Shown: in pieces, positions 1-8,285 of the stretch
How the letters are laid out: each line of letters begins with the position of its first letter
Position numbering within the stretch: the stretch's first letter is position 1
NCBI RefSeq assembly: GCF_018491765.1
Contig: NZ_JABWCU010000003.1
Coordinates: 1-64,000 of the forward strand
From: Novosphingobium profundi
Lineage (GTDB): Bacteria > Pseudomonadota > Alphaproteobacteria > Sphingomonadales > Sphingomonadaceae
Reading direction: 5' to 3'
DNA: 64,000 nucleotides
Position numbers and translations under genes: made by a program
Notes under the pieces: model-generated
The model's input: only the letters and a program-made list of their open reading frames with translations
What the model was told of the DNA's origin: nothing
Databases searched by the model: none

Positions 1-24
1 GCCCCTCAAAAGGGCCCTTTTTGC
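1..24 (+). terminator. Probable terminator of a gene left of the window
   Basis: An incomplete GC hairpin (GCCCCT, loop CAAA, AGGGCCC) is followed by TTTTT. The left arm is probably cut by the window edge. It looks like a rho-independent terminator of whatever precedes the window. Confidence 0.45.
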
Positions 25-49
25 GTCTCCATAAAGACGCCCATGGTGA

Positions 50-126
<77 letters not shown>

Positions 127-145
127 AGCACAAAGCAAACACAAC

Positions 146-173
146 GCCCCGGCCGAAAGGTTCGGGGCTTTCT
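146..173 (+). terminator. Rho-independent terminator of the initiator tRNA
   Basis: GCCCCGGCC, loop GAAA, GGTTCGGGGC, then TTTC. The near-perfect GC stem with a GNRA-like loop lies directly downstream of the tRNA. Confidence 0.75.
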
Positions 174-258
174 TGCGTCTTGGAACCGAACTTCGAACGG
201 CGGGCAAAGGCAGTGACTGTCAAGGGCAGGTCAGGCTCGGTTGGCCGACGAAAGAAAA

Positions 259-283
259 GGGGCGCCATTGCGGGCGCCCCTTT
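259..283 (+). terminator. Second GC hairpin with short T run
   Basis: A perfect 8-bp stem GGGGCGCC / GGCGCCCC with loop ATTGCG, followed by TTT. It may be a back-up terminator behind the tRNA. Confidence 0.5.
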
Positions 284-649
284 GTGCGCCGGCAATCAGG
301 CATTGCAAAAAATGGGGGCGCCCAACCAATTTTTTTGAGTAAAATGGGCGAGGCAGGGGCATCCGTATTACCCGATAGCAATCGTTTCACGAATCTTGAT
401 GCGCCGCGCGTCGTCTTGTTGCTGGCGCCGATCGCAAGAGTGGCAGAAGCCAAGGGCAGTGCATGGTTTCAGTGGATTGCTTAACGCCTGAGTGCTGCGT
501 GTCTTCGGTAACGATGGAAAAGTCAGGGTCCTTACCTGACCAATCATTCTCGCCAAAGTGTTAACGCTGAGGCAATTCCGTTAACTGCGGCCGGAGGGAT
601 TGCGGTAGCGGTTGTCGCGCTAGAGCTACGAACAACACCAGTGGAGTGA
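284..649. other. Intergenic stretch with no convincing gene
   Basis: About 370 nt between the tRNA terminators and a small predicted membrane protein. Short open frames on both strands overlap one another and have no recognisable domain or good ribosome site. I see nothing functional here beyond a possible upstream region for the 650-847 gene. Confidence 0.5.
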
Positions 650-847
650 ATGGTCGTGCTAACTTCCACCCTTGCCGATGCCCGCGTGAGCGAGCCAGCG
701 TTGATTGAAATGGCGATTGAAATGGCGGTCGATCGCGGCGAGCTCGAGTTGCCGCAAGTTCGCATTTCGGGCGTGCTGCGCGGATTGCTTGTCGCAGCCC
801 CCATGTCACTGCTGCTTTGGGCGGGAATCTTTGCCCTGATCTTCTGA
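650..847 (+). CDS. Small hypothetical protein with one C-terminal membrane segment
   Basis: A 65-residue protein I do not recognise. The N-terminal 40 residues are acidic and helical in composition (Ala, Glu, Ile, Met rich). Residues about 44-65 form one hydrophobic segment (LLVAAPMSLLLWAGIFALIF) that ends the protein, giving a tail-anchored layout. GGAGTGA overlaps the start codon region, so the spacing to this ATG is poor and the real start is uncertain. It converges with the cytochrome b561 gene. It could be a spurious frame, but the clean acidic-then-hydrophobic pattern argues mildly for a real gene. Confidence 0.45.
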   Translation: MVVLTSTLADARVSEPALIEMAIEMAVDRGELELPQVRISGVLRGLLVAAPMSLLLWAGIFALIF

Positions 848-863
848 TGAGGGGATCGCGAGG

Positions 864-1547
864 TCAGCCGAACGGTGGCGCGCCAGCCCAGAGCCAGCCG
901 GCAAGCATGAGAGCGGCGGCGAGGCAGGCCAGCGCTCGCCAGGCCGGAACCGGAACCATTCCCGAGCTGTCCTTGGGCATGGGACGACGGCCCGTCAGCA
1001 TCGGCTTGACCAGGTTGTCTCGCTTGAACAGACGATAGAAGACGATTGCGGCGAGGTGTAGCCCGACGACGGCAAGGATCACGTTGAAGATGATCTTGGT
1101 ATGCCACTCGGTGGCGTCGTAGGCGAGTTCATACCCCGCGATATCGTATAGCGGGCCAGCTGCGCCGTAATCGGGATCGCCGCTGATCAGACCAAGGCCG
1201 ACCTGCAGCACCATTGCGCCGAGCAGGGCAAGCACGCTCCATCCGCCTGCGGCGTTATGGCCCGCGATCGGGACGTGTGGTTCCCTGCCAAGCGAGCGCA
1301 AGTAGCCAAGGACGGCTCCAGGCCCACGCACGAAAGAGGTGAACCGGGCTGTCGAACTGCCGAAGAAGCCCCAGAGGATGCGAAAGGCCAGCAGGGCAGC
1401 GAGGGTCATCCCCAGCCGCATATGCCAATGCATCTCGTCGTTTTCCGCCGTCCACCAAAGCGCCGGGATCAGGATCACGAAGCTCCAGTGGCACAGGCGA
1501 ACGGGAAGATCCCAAAGCCGGATCGAAGTGGCAGTGGGATCTTCCAT
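864..1547 (-). CDS. Cytochrome b561 family membrane protein
   Basis: A 227-residue integral membrane protein of the cytochrome b561/CybB family, which carries two b haems and passes electrons between quinone and periplasmic partners. The N-terminus has the family pattern RLWDLPVRLCHW with His20 in helix 1, further histidines at 40 and 42, a long helix 2, and late histidines in EWHTK and VGLHLAA. Four membrane helices can be picked out, followed by a C-terminal extension with a fifth hydrophobic stretch. It starts 5 nt after the stop of the cytochrome c' gene on the same strand, so the two are almost certainly co-transcribed. The likely role is quinol to cytochrome c' electron transfer. The direct partner is inferred from position. 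Confidence 0.88.
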   Translation of the reverse strand: MEDPTATSIRLWDLPVRLCHWSFVILIPALWWTAENDEMHWHMRLGMTLAALLAFRILWGFFGSSTARFTSFVRGPGAVLGYLRSLGREPHVPIAGHNAAGGWSVLALLGAMVLQVGLGLISGDPDYGAAGPLYDIAGYELAYDATEWHTKIIFNVILAVVGLHLAAIVFYRLFKRDNLVKPMLTGRRPMPKDSSGMVPVPAWRALACLAAALMLAGWLWAGAPPFG

Positions 1548-1552
1548 TGCGA

Positions 1553-2080
1553 TCAGTCCTTGTCTTCCTTGCGGAACTCGTCGTGGCAGCCCTTGCAGGC
1601 CATGCCAGCCTGGCCGAATGCGGCCTTGGTCGCAGTGAGATCCTTGGCTTCGGCCGCTGTGCGCAGCGCCATCGAGGCGTCGATGAGCTTGGTCGAGGCC
1701 GCCTTGAAATCGTCGGGCTTCTGCCAGATCGTGGCCAGCGCTTCGGTCTTCTCGCCGGATTCGGGGCCGGTGCCGGCGGGGAAGAGGGCGGGAATCTTTT
1801 CCGCGTTCTCGACCATTGCGGTGGCGTTCTTGGCGATCGCGTCGAAATCCGGAGTGGACTTGTCGAGCTCGGCCTTGTTGGCCTTCATCGACTTGGCAAT
1901 GGCCTTGAAGTTGTCTTCGCGGGCCTCGATCGTGTCACCGGCATCAACGGCGCCAATCGAGGAATCGACGACGGCGCCGGTGCTGGCGTCGGCTTCGGGC
2001 TTCGAGCCGTTGCAGGCAGAAAGCGAAAGAGCAAGGACAAGGGCGGAAGCGGCAAGTCCCGCTGAAGACTTCAAGGCCAT
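1553..2080 (-). CDS. Cytochrome c' family lipoprotein
   Basis: A 175-residue exported c-type cytochrome. The C-terminal CKGCH haem-binding motif, just before the end of the protein, is the hallmark of the four-helix cytochrome c' fold, and the N-terminal half contains the usual R-x-x-x-F-K-x-I pattern (REDNFKAI). A signal peptide ends in a lipobox (LSAC), so the mature protein is probably a lipid-anchored periplasmic haemoprotein. The start was chosen at the Met preceded by AGGAG with 8-nt spacing; an upstream in-frame Met would add 25 residues without a ribosome site. It is the first gene of a two-gene unit with the cytochrome b561. Cytochromes c' bind NO and CO or act in electron transfer; which applies here is not visible. 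Confidence 0.88.
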   Translation of the reverse strand: MALKSSAGLAASALVLALSLSACNGSKPEADASTGAVVDSSIGAVDAGDTIEAREDNFKAIAKSMKANKAELDKSTPDFDAIAKNATAMVENAEKIPALFPAGTGPESGEKTEALATIWQKPDDFKAASTKLIDASMALRTAAEAKDLTATKAAFGQAGMACKGCHDEFRKEDKD

Positions 2081-2228
2081 GGATGGTTCTCCTGTTGCTA
2101 TTTTTGCCGGGTTATACCGAAACGCCGAAACGAATGAACCTCGAAGATGTTGCACCTGCGAAGTTTATTGCGGGATCGCAAGAAGCACCACCGCGGAAAA
2201 GTGCCTGAGCTGGCGGCAGCCGCAACGG

Positions 2229-3968
2229 TCAGGTCACCGCGCCCTTGAGCAGGTTCAGCACGTCATCTCCACGCCCGGCCAGCACGGCCTTGGCGGAATA
2301 GAGCGCGGTCCCCAGCACCTGGGAGGTTTCGACTTTGGGCGGCATCACCAGTTCCATCCGGTCGGTCACCACGTCGAGCAGCGCGGGGCCGGGGGCTTCG
2401 AGCCATTTCGCCACGGCCAGTTCCAGCTCGCTCGCCTTTTCGACCCGGCGCGACCAGAATCCCATCGCTTCGCCGACCTTGGCGAAATCAGGGTTTTCAA
2501 GATTGGTATAGCTGTCGAGCAGGCCTTCGACCTTCTGCTCCAACTCGACGAAGCCGAGCGAGGAATTGTTGAACACGCACACCTTGATCGCGAGCTTCTC
2601 CTGCACGGCCGTGATCAGGTCGCCGAGCAGCATCGTCAGGCCGCCGTCGCCGCTCAGCGAAATGACCTGCCGATCGAGAAAGGCGCTCTTGGCGCCCAGA
2701 GCCTGGGGCATGGCATTGGCCATCGTACCATGGGTGAGCGAGATCACCCGCCGATTGCGGCCGGTCGATGGCACATGGCGCAGGCACCAGACCATCGGCG
2801 AACCACCGTCGGCGGTGTAGATCGCATCGTCGGAGGCGTGGCGCGCGATCGTTTCGGTGAGAAATTGCGGATGGATCGGGCGGCTGTCGTCGGCGATCGC
2901 GTGCCGGTCCTGACGCGCTTGCGCCTTGGCGTGATGCGCGCGGCATTCCTCCAGGAACGTGGTGTCGCTGCGGGGCATGACCCGGGGCAGGAGAGCTTCG
3001 AGGGTCGAGCGGACGTCGCCCACGGCGGCGTGGTGTACGGGATGACGGCGACCAATGTGACTGCCGTCGATGTCGACCTGAAGGATCGTCGCCTTCTCGG
3101 GATAGTACTGTTTCCAAGCGAAATCGCAGCCGAGCAGAAGCAGCGTGTCGCAGGACATCAGCGTGTGGAAGCCGGCTTCCGATCCGAAGATGCCGGTCAT
3201 CCCGACATCGTAGGGATTGCCGTGCGCAAGGAAATCGGTCGCGCGCGAGGTGTGGGCGATGGGCGCCTTGAGCTTTTCGGCGAGAGCCATGAGGGGCGCG
3301 TGCGCATCCTCGCAGCCCGAGCCGCCGTAGATAGCAACGCGCTTGCCCTCGTTGAGAGCTTGCGCGAAGGCGGCAAGCTCGTCCTCGGCGGGCAGGACGC
3401 GCGGGGCAGTGCGGTGGACGGTGAAGGGCAATTCGTCGCCAGCGGGGGCGGCGGACACGTCGGCGGGCACGATCAGGACGGCGACGCCTTTCTTCGCCAG
3501 CGCCGCCTGAGCGGCCATCGCCGTCATCCGGCGGGCCTGTTCGGGCGTGCGGATTTCCTCGCAGAAGACCGAACAGGTCTGGTAGATCGGCTTGTAGTCG
3601 ACCTCCTGCGGAAAATCGAAGCCGAGTTCCTCGCGCACGATCTGGCTGGCGATGAGCACGACCGGCGCACGGTTGCGGTGGCTTTCGAACAGGCCGTTGA
3701 CGAAGTGGAGGCTACCCGGGCCACACGAGCCCGCACAGGCGGCCAGTTCTCCGGTGAGGAGCGCGTCGGCTCCTGCGGCGAAGCCACCGGCTTCCTCATG
3801 GCGCACGTGGATCCAGCGCATCTCGCTGCGGCGGATCGAATCGGTGACGTGGTTCAGGGTGTCGCCCGGAACGCCGTAGCAGCGGCGCACGCCCGCCTGT
3901 ACGAGGGTTTCGACGATGACGTCGGCAGTGGTCCGCTTCGAACCGGGAAAAGGCTTGGGCAGGGGCAT
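2229..3968 (-). CDS. poxB: Pyruvate dehydrogenase (quinone), PoxB-type
   Basis: A 579-residue thiamine diphosphate and FAD enzyme that oxidatively decarboxylates pyruvate to acetate and passes electrons to ubiquinone at the membrane. It follows E. coli PoxB along its whole length: YGVPGD and RHEE (Glu58/59, cofactor-activating) near the N-terminus, AGSCGPG, the central FAD domain with NPYDVGMTG, and the C-terminal TPP motif SGDGG...FNNSSLGFVE. The last residues, resembling the PoxB lipid-activated helix, end in GDDVLNLLK. The start is the Met with GGAG at 7 nt; a Met 7 codons upstream lacks a site. It stands alone between phoX and the cytochrome pair. An acetolactate synthase assignment is less likely given the PoxB-specific GSCGPG and NPYDVGMTG segments. 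Confidence 0.93.
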   Translation of the reverse strand: MPLPKPFPGSKRTTADVIVETLVQAGVRRCYGVPGDTLNHVTDSIRRSEMRWIHVRHEEAGGFAAGADALLTGELAACAGSCGPGSLHFVNGLFESHRNRAPVVLIASQIVREELGFDFPQEVDYKPIYQTCSVFCEEIRTPEQARRMTAMAAQAALAKKGVAVLIVPADVSAAPAGDELPFTVHRTAPRVLPAEDELAAFAQALNEGKRVAIYGGSGCEDAHAPLMALAEKLKAPIAHTSRATDFLAHGNPYDVGMTGIFGSEAGFHTLMSCDTLLLLGCDFAWKQYYPEKATILQVDIDGSHIGRRHPVHHAAVGDVRSTLEALLPRVMPRSDTTFLEECRAHHAKAQARQDRHAIADDSRPIHPQFLTETIARHASDDAIYTADGGSPMVWCLRHVPSTGRNRRVISLTHGTMANAMPQALGAKSAFLDRQVISLSGDGGLTMLLGDLITAVQEKLAIKVCVFNNSSLGFVELEQKVEGLLDSYTNLENPDFAKVGEAMGFWSRRVEKASELELAVAKWLEAPGPALLDVVTDRMELVMPPKVETSQVLGTALYSAKAVLAGRGDDVLNLLKGAVT

Positions 3969-4097
3969 GGCAAATCTCCGTTTGCCCAATGCAAACCGCA
4001 GGAAGGCTTCGGGTTGCCTGCAAGCTTGGCAAGTCGAGGTGAGCGCCGCTCAACTTGCGGGCCTTGGCCGAAGAGCGTGACGTGTCGACCTCATGCG

Positions 4098-4129
4098 AAA
4101 GGGGGGCCACCTGTCCCGGCGTCCCCCCT
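4098..4129 (-). terminator. Terminator downstream of the PhoX-family gene
   Basis: On the minus strand an AGGGGGG arm pairs with CCCCCCT, followed by TTTCGC. The hairpin lies about 45 nt after the phosphatase stop codon. It carries part of a short sequence repeated behind ftsH (see findings). Confidence 0.6.
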
Positions 4130-4173
4130 CCTGCATTCCCCCTGGCGGGAGTACGTGATGGCTGCCAAGCTCG

Positions 4174-6633
4174 TTACAGGGCGATTACGCCGCCATCGTC
4201 CTTGGTGATGGCCACGATGGCCGAACGCGGGCGCGATGTGGCGCTGGCGTCGCTCTGCGAGGCCGGCCAGTGGCTCGTGATGTCCGAAGGCTCTCCGCCT
4301 TCGCCCGGGTGCTGGATGCCGACGAAGAGGGTGCGCCCATCGGGCGTCATGTCGATGCCGGTGATCTCGCATTCGGTGGGGCCGACAAGGAAGCGGCGCA
4401 AGTTGGCGGTGGTGGCCGAGGTACCCACCCAGGTTGCCTGTGTTCTGGTATTGGTGCCGTCGGTGTTGGTGACGGTGAAGGAGCCGCCGTCGCGCACGCC
4501 GCCGGGCATCGCGGCGAGCAGCATGCAATTGGTGACGTCGGTCATCGCGCCGTCGTCGGTTTCGATCCACAACACCGGGTTGAACTGGCCCGAGATGGCC
4601 GAGGCGCGCGAGAAATAGGCGCCGTCGGGGCTCGAGAAGTCGTTGCTCGTATCGAGGTCGGAGATGTTGATGTTGGTCTGTTCGAAGGCGGTGTCGCAGT
4701 CGAGCGTGTCGGCGCCGAAGAGATAGATGTCCCAGCTGAAGGTGGTGGCAGAGGTCGTGTCGCCATCCTCGCGCAGACGCACGATGTGCCCATTGGGGTT
4801 GCCCGCGTTCCAGTACGAGCGCGGGTTGGCCGCGTTGGTACCGGTGACGGGGCGGTTGGAATTGTTGGAGTTGGTGAGCGTCAGGTAGACTTCGCCGGTC
4901 ACCGGATTGCCTGCAGTCCACTCGGGCCGATCCATCGGCGTCGCGCCCAGCGCGTCGGCGGCAAGGCGTGCGTTGATCAGGATGTCGGCCTGGTCGGCGA
5001 ACGTGTACTCGGTGTAGCTGCCCGAGGCCGGGCGTGCGGGAACCTGGCCGTAGACGAGCGGGAGCCAGACCCCGGTGCCGTCGGCATCGAAACGCGCTAC
5101 GTAGAGCACGCCCTCGTCGAGGTACTTGTCGCCCACCGACAGCCGGTCGGTGGCCGAGGCGTCGTCCGCGTCCCAGTTCTGGTTCGAGACGTACTTGTAG
5201 AGATATTCGCCGCGCGAATCGTCGCCCATGTAGGCGGCGACGGGCTGCCCTGCGACCACGCGGCAGAACGCACCTTCATGGCCGAAGCGGCCGAGCGCGG
5301 TGCGCTTGCGCGGGGTCGAGGCCGGATCGTAGGGGTCGATCTCGACCACCCAGCCGAACTGGAACGGCTCGTTGCGGAAGTCCTCGGTGGCCGAGGCGCC
5401 CGAGATCGTCGCGTTCCAGCGGGTGATCGTGGTGTCGGTGGACGAGGCGGTCGACCAGGCGTAGTTGCCGGTCGTGCTGGTCACGCCGTAGCGACGCAGC
5501 GAGTTCTGCTGTGCGGCCGAGCGCTGCGCCATGTCGGCGGCGTCGCGGCGGAAGTAGCCGGCCCAGTTTTCCTCGCAGGTGAGGTTGGTGTGCCAGCCGG
5601 TGATGCCGTTGGCGCAGTTGTTGATCGTGCCGCGACCCGCCGTGCCCTCGTTCGAAAAGGCGGTGAAGAGCCAGGCCGAACCCGCAGCGGGGCCGGCGAA
5701 ATCCATCGGCGTGTTGGGCGTGATGCGGCGGTTGAAACTGCTGCCCTGCACGTACGACCAGCTGCGCTCGCCCGCATCGACGTATTCGCTGATCGAGACG
5801 CCGTGGCACTCGATTTCCTTCTGCACTTCGGCGAGCGGGCGCGCGCCGCCGACCGTGGTGGGGCCATCGACGTGGAGGTAGCTCTCGGTGATGTTCTCGT
5901 GGTTCTGGACCATGAGGCCGCGCGCGTTGGCGCTGTCGTCCGGATCGCCGGCGCTCGAGAGGCCGAAGAAATGCAGGGCATCGCCGTGGTCACCGATGCG
6001 GCTGGCGAAATCGGTGTCGGTGCCGTCGTTGGCGTAGGCGGCGGTGCCCGCGCTCAGCGGATCGCCGAGGCGCGTCATGACGGTGACCGAATAGCCCTCG
6101 GGAACGGTGACGATGTCCTCGAGGCTATGTTCGACGGCGGAGAAGCCGAGCACTGCGGGCGAGACACGGATCGTGGTCGTCGCGGTGACGGCCGATCCGT
6201 TCTGCGGAGTTACGCTGAACGTGAAGACGAGATCCTCGGCGCTCGCGACGGCGGGGGCGAGGAAGGTGACCGGGTTGCCGGTGCCGACCAGATCGACGTC
6301 CGTCCCGCTCGTCTGCGTCCAGACCATCGCCGCGCCCACGCTCGAGCCCGAAGTCACGCTGCCCGACAGCGTGACCCAGCGCCCGGCGCTCGTCGCGCCA
6401 TTCGATCCCGCGCTGACGACGAGCGAGCCGTTCGAACCCGAATTTTCGTCGTCGCCACAGGCGGCCAGCATGCCCGTGCCCATCAGCGCCAGGCTGGTGG
6501 CCTTGGCGCCGCCGAAGATCGTCTGGCGACGCGAGAAGCGGTTCTCGGCAAGTACTTCCAGCGAAGGTTGGGTAGAGTCGTTGGTGTCGACATCGCCGTC
6601 GTCGTAGCGTGCGGCGGGATCGTAAGTCGTCAT
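4174..6633 (-). CDS. PhoX-family phosphatase (DUF839), Tat-exported
   Basis: An 819-residue exported protein of the PhoX family, calcium-dependent alkaline phosphatases with a beta-propeller fold. Residues 34-38 (SRRQT) followed by a hydrophobic stretch and LAAC (Cys59) read as a twin-arginine lipoprotein signal. About residues 80-155 resemble a PKD/Ig-like module; the rest has PhoX hallmarks such as QNHEN, a RFGHEGAF segment, MGDD and a C-terminal LFVGIQHPGE. It was probably folded with cofactor in the cytoplasm before export. The role inferred is phosphate release from organic phosphate esters at the cell surface. Upstream DNA holds a possible Pho box. Substrate range cannot be read from sequence. 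Confidence 0.88.
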   Translation of the reverse strand: MTTYDPAARYDDGDVDTNDSTQPSLEVLAENRFSRRQTIFGGAKATSLALMGTGMLAACGDDENSGSNGSLVVSAGSNGATSAGRWVTLSGSVTSGSSVGAAMVWTQTSGTDVDLVGTGNPVTFLAPAVASAEDLVFTFSVTPQNGSAVTATTTIRVSPAVLGFSAVEHSLEDIVTVPEGYSVTVMTRLGDPLSAGTAAYANDGTDTDFASRIGDHGDALHFFGLSSAGDPDDSANARGLMVQNHENITESYLHVDGPTTVGGARPLAEVQKEIECHGVSISEYVDAGERSWSYVQGSSFNRRITPNTPMDFAGPAAGSAWLFTAFSNEGTAGRGTINNCANGITGWHTNLTCEENWAGYFRRDAADMAQRSAAQQNSLRRYGVTSTTGNYAWSTASSTDTTITRWNATISGASATEDFRNEPFQFGWVVEIDPYDPASTPRKRTALGRFGHEGAFCRVVAGQPVAAYMGDDSRGEYLYKYVSNQNWDADDASATDRLSVGDKYLDEGVLYVARFDADGTGVWLPLVYGQVPARPASGSYTEYTFADQADILINARLAADALGATPMDRPEWTAGNPVTGEVYLTLTNSNNSNRPVTGTNAANPRSYWNAGNPNGHIVRLREDGDTTSATTFSWDIYLFGADTLDCDTAFEQTNINISDLDTSNDFSSPDGAYFSRASAISGQFNPVLWIETDDGAMTDVTNCMLLAAMPGGVRDGGSFTVTNTDGTNTRTQATWVGTSATTANLRRFLVGPTECEITGIDMTPDGRTLFVGIQHPGEGGEPSDITSHWPASQSDASATSRPRSAIVAITKDDGGVIAL

Positions 6634-6706
6634 GAGAAGATGGCCCCCTGGGAAATTCGATGGGAGGCTAGCTACGTCTCGTTTGTGTCAACAACGCTGA
6701 GGTTTG

Positions 6707-6724
6707 AAGACAACTTGATGACGG
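6707..6724 (-). promoter_or_regulatory. Possible PhoB box upstream of the PhoX-family gene
   Basis: Minus strand CCGTCAT-CAAG-TTGTCTT lies about 75 nt before the phosphatase start. The Pho box consensus is two CTGTCAT-like 7-mers separated by 4 AT-rich bases. The first half matches 6 of 7, the second about 4 of 7. A TTGACA hexamer occurs on the same strand at 6686-6691. This is a consensus comparison by eye. Confidence 0.35.
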
Positions 6725-6772
6725 TTGTATTTCTGTCGTATTTCTGGATCGCGATGAGTTTGTACTATTCGC

Positions 6773-6805
6773 GAGCGCATGCCTCCGCTCGGGAGGCATG
6801 CGCTC
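6773..6805 (-). terminator. 14-bp perfect inverted repeat after the SDR gene
   Basis: Arms GAGCGCATGCCTCC and GGAGGCATGCGCTC are separated by a 5-nt loop, 11 nt past the SDR stop. The stem is very stable but no T run follows, so it may act as a terminator or an mRNA-stabilising hairpin. Confidence 0.5.
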
Positions 6806-6815
6806 ATCCGGCGGA

Positions 6816-7610
6816 TCAGACTTGCGTGAAGCCTCCGTCCATCACCAGTTCGTCGCAGGTCATGAAGCTGGATGCTTCGCTGGCGAGGAACACCACGCCT
6901 CCGGACATTTCGTCGGCGCGGCCCATGCGGCCGATCGGATGCGCTGCGTTGTTGGCGGCGATGGCGGCCTCGACCGAGGGCGCGGCGCCCAGTTCGACGT
7001 AGCGCTCCATGATCGAGCCGAGCATCGGGGTATCGATCCCGCCCGGATGCAGCGAGTTGACGCGGATGTTGTAGCCGAGCGCTGCGAATTCGGCGCCCAG
7101 GCACTTCGAAAGCATCCGGATGCCCGCCTTGCTTACGCAGTAGGCGGCGTTGAAGGCGGCGCCGTTGATGCCGCCCACGCTCGACACGTTGATGACCGAG
7201 GCGCCCGAAGCGCGCGCCTTGCCGCCTGCCTTGAGCAGGTCGAGCAGGACTTGCGTGCCGATGATCGCGCTGTCGACGTTGATCGCGTTGAGCTTGTGGA
7301 ACTGCTCGAGCGGGGTGTCTTCGAAGCGGGTTACGATCGACATGCCTGCGTTGTTGACGAGCACGTCGAGGCGGCCGTGGCGCTCGCGCACGAGTTGCGC
7401 GAGAGCCTCCCAGTCCGCGCGGCTCGTGACGTCATGTGCGAGGTAGTGATCGGCGCCTTCGATCGGTGCCTCGCCGATTGCGGCCTCGCTCTTGAGGTCG
7501 GTGGCAACGACGGTCGCGCCCGCGGCCTTCATCGCCTTGACGATCTCGCGGCCGATGCCGCCGGCGGCTCCAGTGACGACGGCGATGGTCTGGGGGAGGG
7601 CAATAGTCAT
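6816..7610 (-). CDS. Short-chain dehydrogenase/reductase
   Basis: A 264-residue NAD(P)-dependent oxidoreductase of the classical SDR family. Visible motifs are TGAAGGIG (cofactor loop), NNAG, a catalytic Ser in INVSS, and YCVSK with catalytic Tyr and Lys, followed by the HPGGIDTPM segment and a C-terminal substrate loop ending MDGGFTQV. An Asp at the end of beta 2 (ATDLK) suggests NAD rather than NADP. The start was taken at the Met with AAGGAAATC upstream; an open frame extends further but shows no site. It is a monocistronic gene upstream of rpoZ and divergent from it. The substrate is unknown; sphingomonads carry many such SDRs for alcohols, sterols and aromatic intermediates. Confidence 0.88.
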   Translation of the reverse strand: MTIALPQTIAVVTGAAGGIGREIVKAMKAAGATVVATDLKSEAAIGEAPIEGADHYLAHDVTSRADWEALAQLVRERHGRLDVLVNNAGMSIVTRFEDTPLEQFHKLNAINVDSAIIGTQVLLDLLKAGGKARASGASVINVSSVGGINGAAFNAAYCVSKAGIRMLSKCLGAEFAALGYNIRVNSLHPGGIDTPMLGSIMERYVELGAAPSVEAAIAANNAAHPIGRMGRADEMSGGVVFLASEASSFMTCDELVMDGGFTQV

Positions 7611-7895
7611 GTGATTTCCTTGTCTTTCGTGTGCGTCGGACCCAGCAGCACGCTGTAACGAGCGCGGCGGGGCACCGGCGCGGGGGAGGGGCAGGTCGGG
7701 GGCGAACTGTCTTGCTCCAAGTGTCCAAACCTTCGGGCGAAAGATGGTTTCCATCCCTTGCAAGCCAATTTCACGGATTGACGAGGGCCTTGTATTGACT
7801 TGGAAATACGCTGTTTTTCGGGATTTTCTTGACTTGTGGGGCGCTTTGCCATAGGGGCCATCCTTTCAGGAAAAACAGTTTCTTACGGAGTGCCC

Positions 7896-8240
7896 ATGGC
7901 GCGCGTTACCGTCGAAGATTGCGTCGACAAGATTCCCAACCGCTTCGATCTCGTTCTGCTTGCCGCACAGCGTGCGCGCGAGATTTCGGGCGGCGGCGAA
8001 CTCACCGTCGACCGCGACCGTGACAAGAACCCGGTCGTCGCCCTCCGCGAGATCGCCGAGCAGACCGTCGTGCCCGCGATCCTCAAGGAATCGCTGGTGA
8101 CCTCGATGCAGCGCGTGCTGCCCGACGACGATGACGAGATGGACGAGATCGGCTCGCTCAGCCAGTCGGCCGAAGCGCTGCGCATCACGGCTTCCGCGCC
8201 GACGCGCAACACCTCTATCGGTGGCGACTACGACGGCTGA
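7896..8240 (+). CDS. rpoZ: DNA-directed RNA polymerase omega subunit
   Basis: A 114-residue omega subunit that binds and folds the beta' subunit of RNA polymerase. [29 protein letters not shown] is the near-invariant N-terminus, followed by the conserved [11 protein letters not shown] segment and an acidic C-terminal tail. The start ATG is preceded by ACGGAG at 5 nt; the open frame extends about 20 codons upstream without a site. In many alphaproteobacteria rpoZ sits beside relA/spoT; here the next gene is a ParA-like ATPase instead. Confidence 0.96.
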   Translation: MARVTVEDCVDKIPNRFDLVLLAAQRAREISGGGELTVDRDRDKNPVVALREIAEQTVVPAILKESLVTSMQRVLPDDDDEMDEIGSLSQSAEALRITASAPTRNTSIGGDYDG

Positions 8241-8285
8241 TTGGTCGCCTTGACCTTCTTCCCCTGAAGCGCGACACATGGTTGT

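Noticed and set aside
864..1547. Relationship between the two cytochrome b561 genes as a recent duplication
   Set aside because: The proteins differ in length (227 and 193), ends and local sequence, so they look like separate branches of the family.
1257..4208. A 983-codon open frame on the plus strand
   Set aside because: It is antisense to cytochrome b561, cytochrome c' and poxB, all with clear motifs. High GC removes stop codons on the opposite strand.
4270..7002. A 910-codon open frame on the plus strand
   Set aside because: It is antisense to the PhoX-family gene and has repetitive Arg/Gly/Ala/Val composition with no domain.
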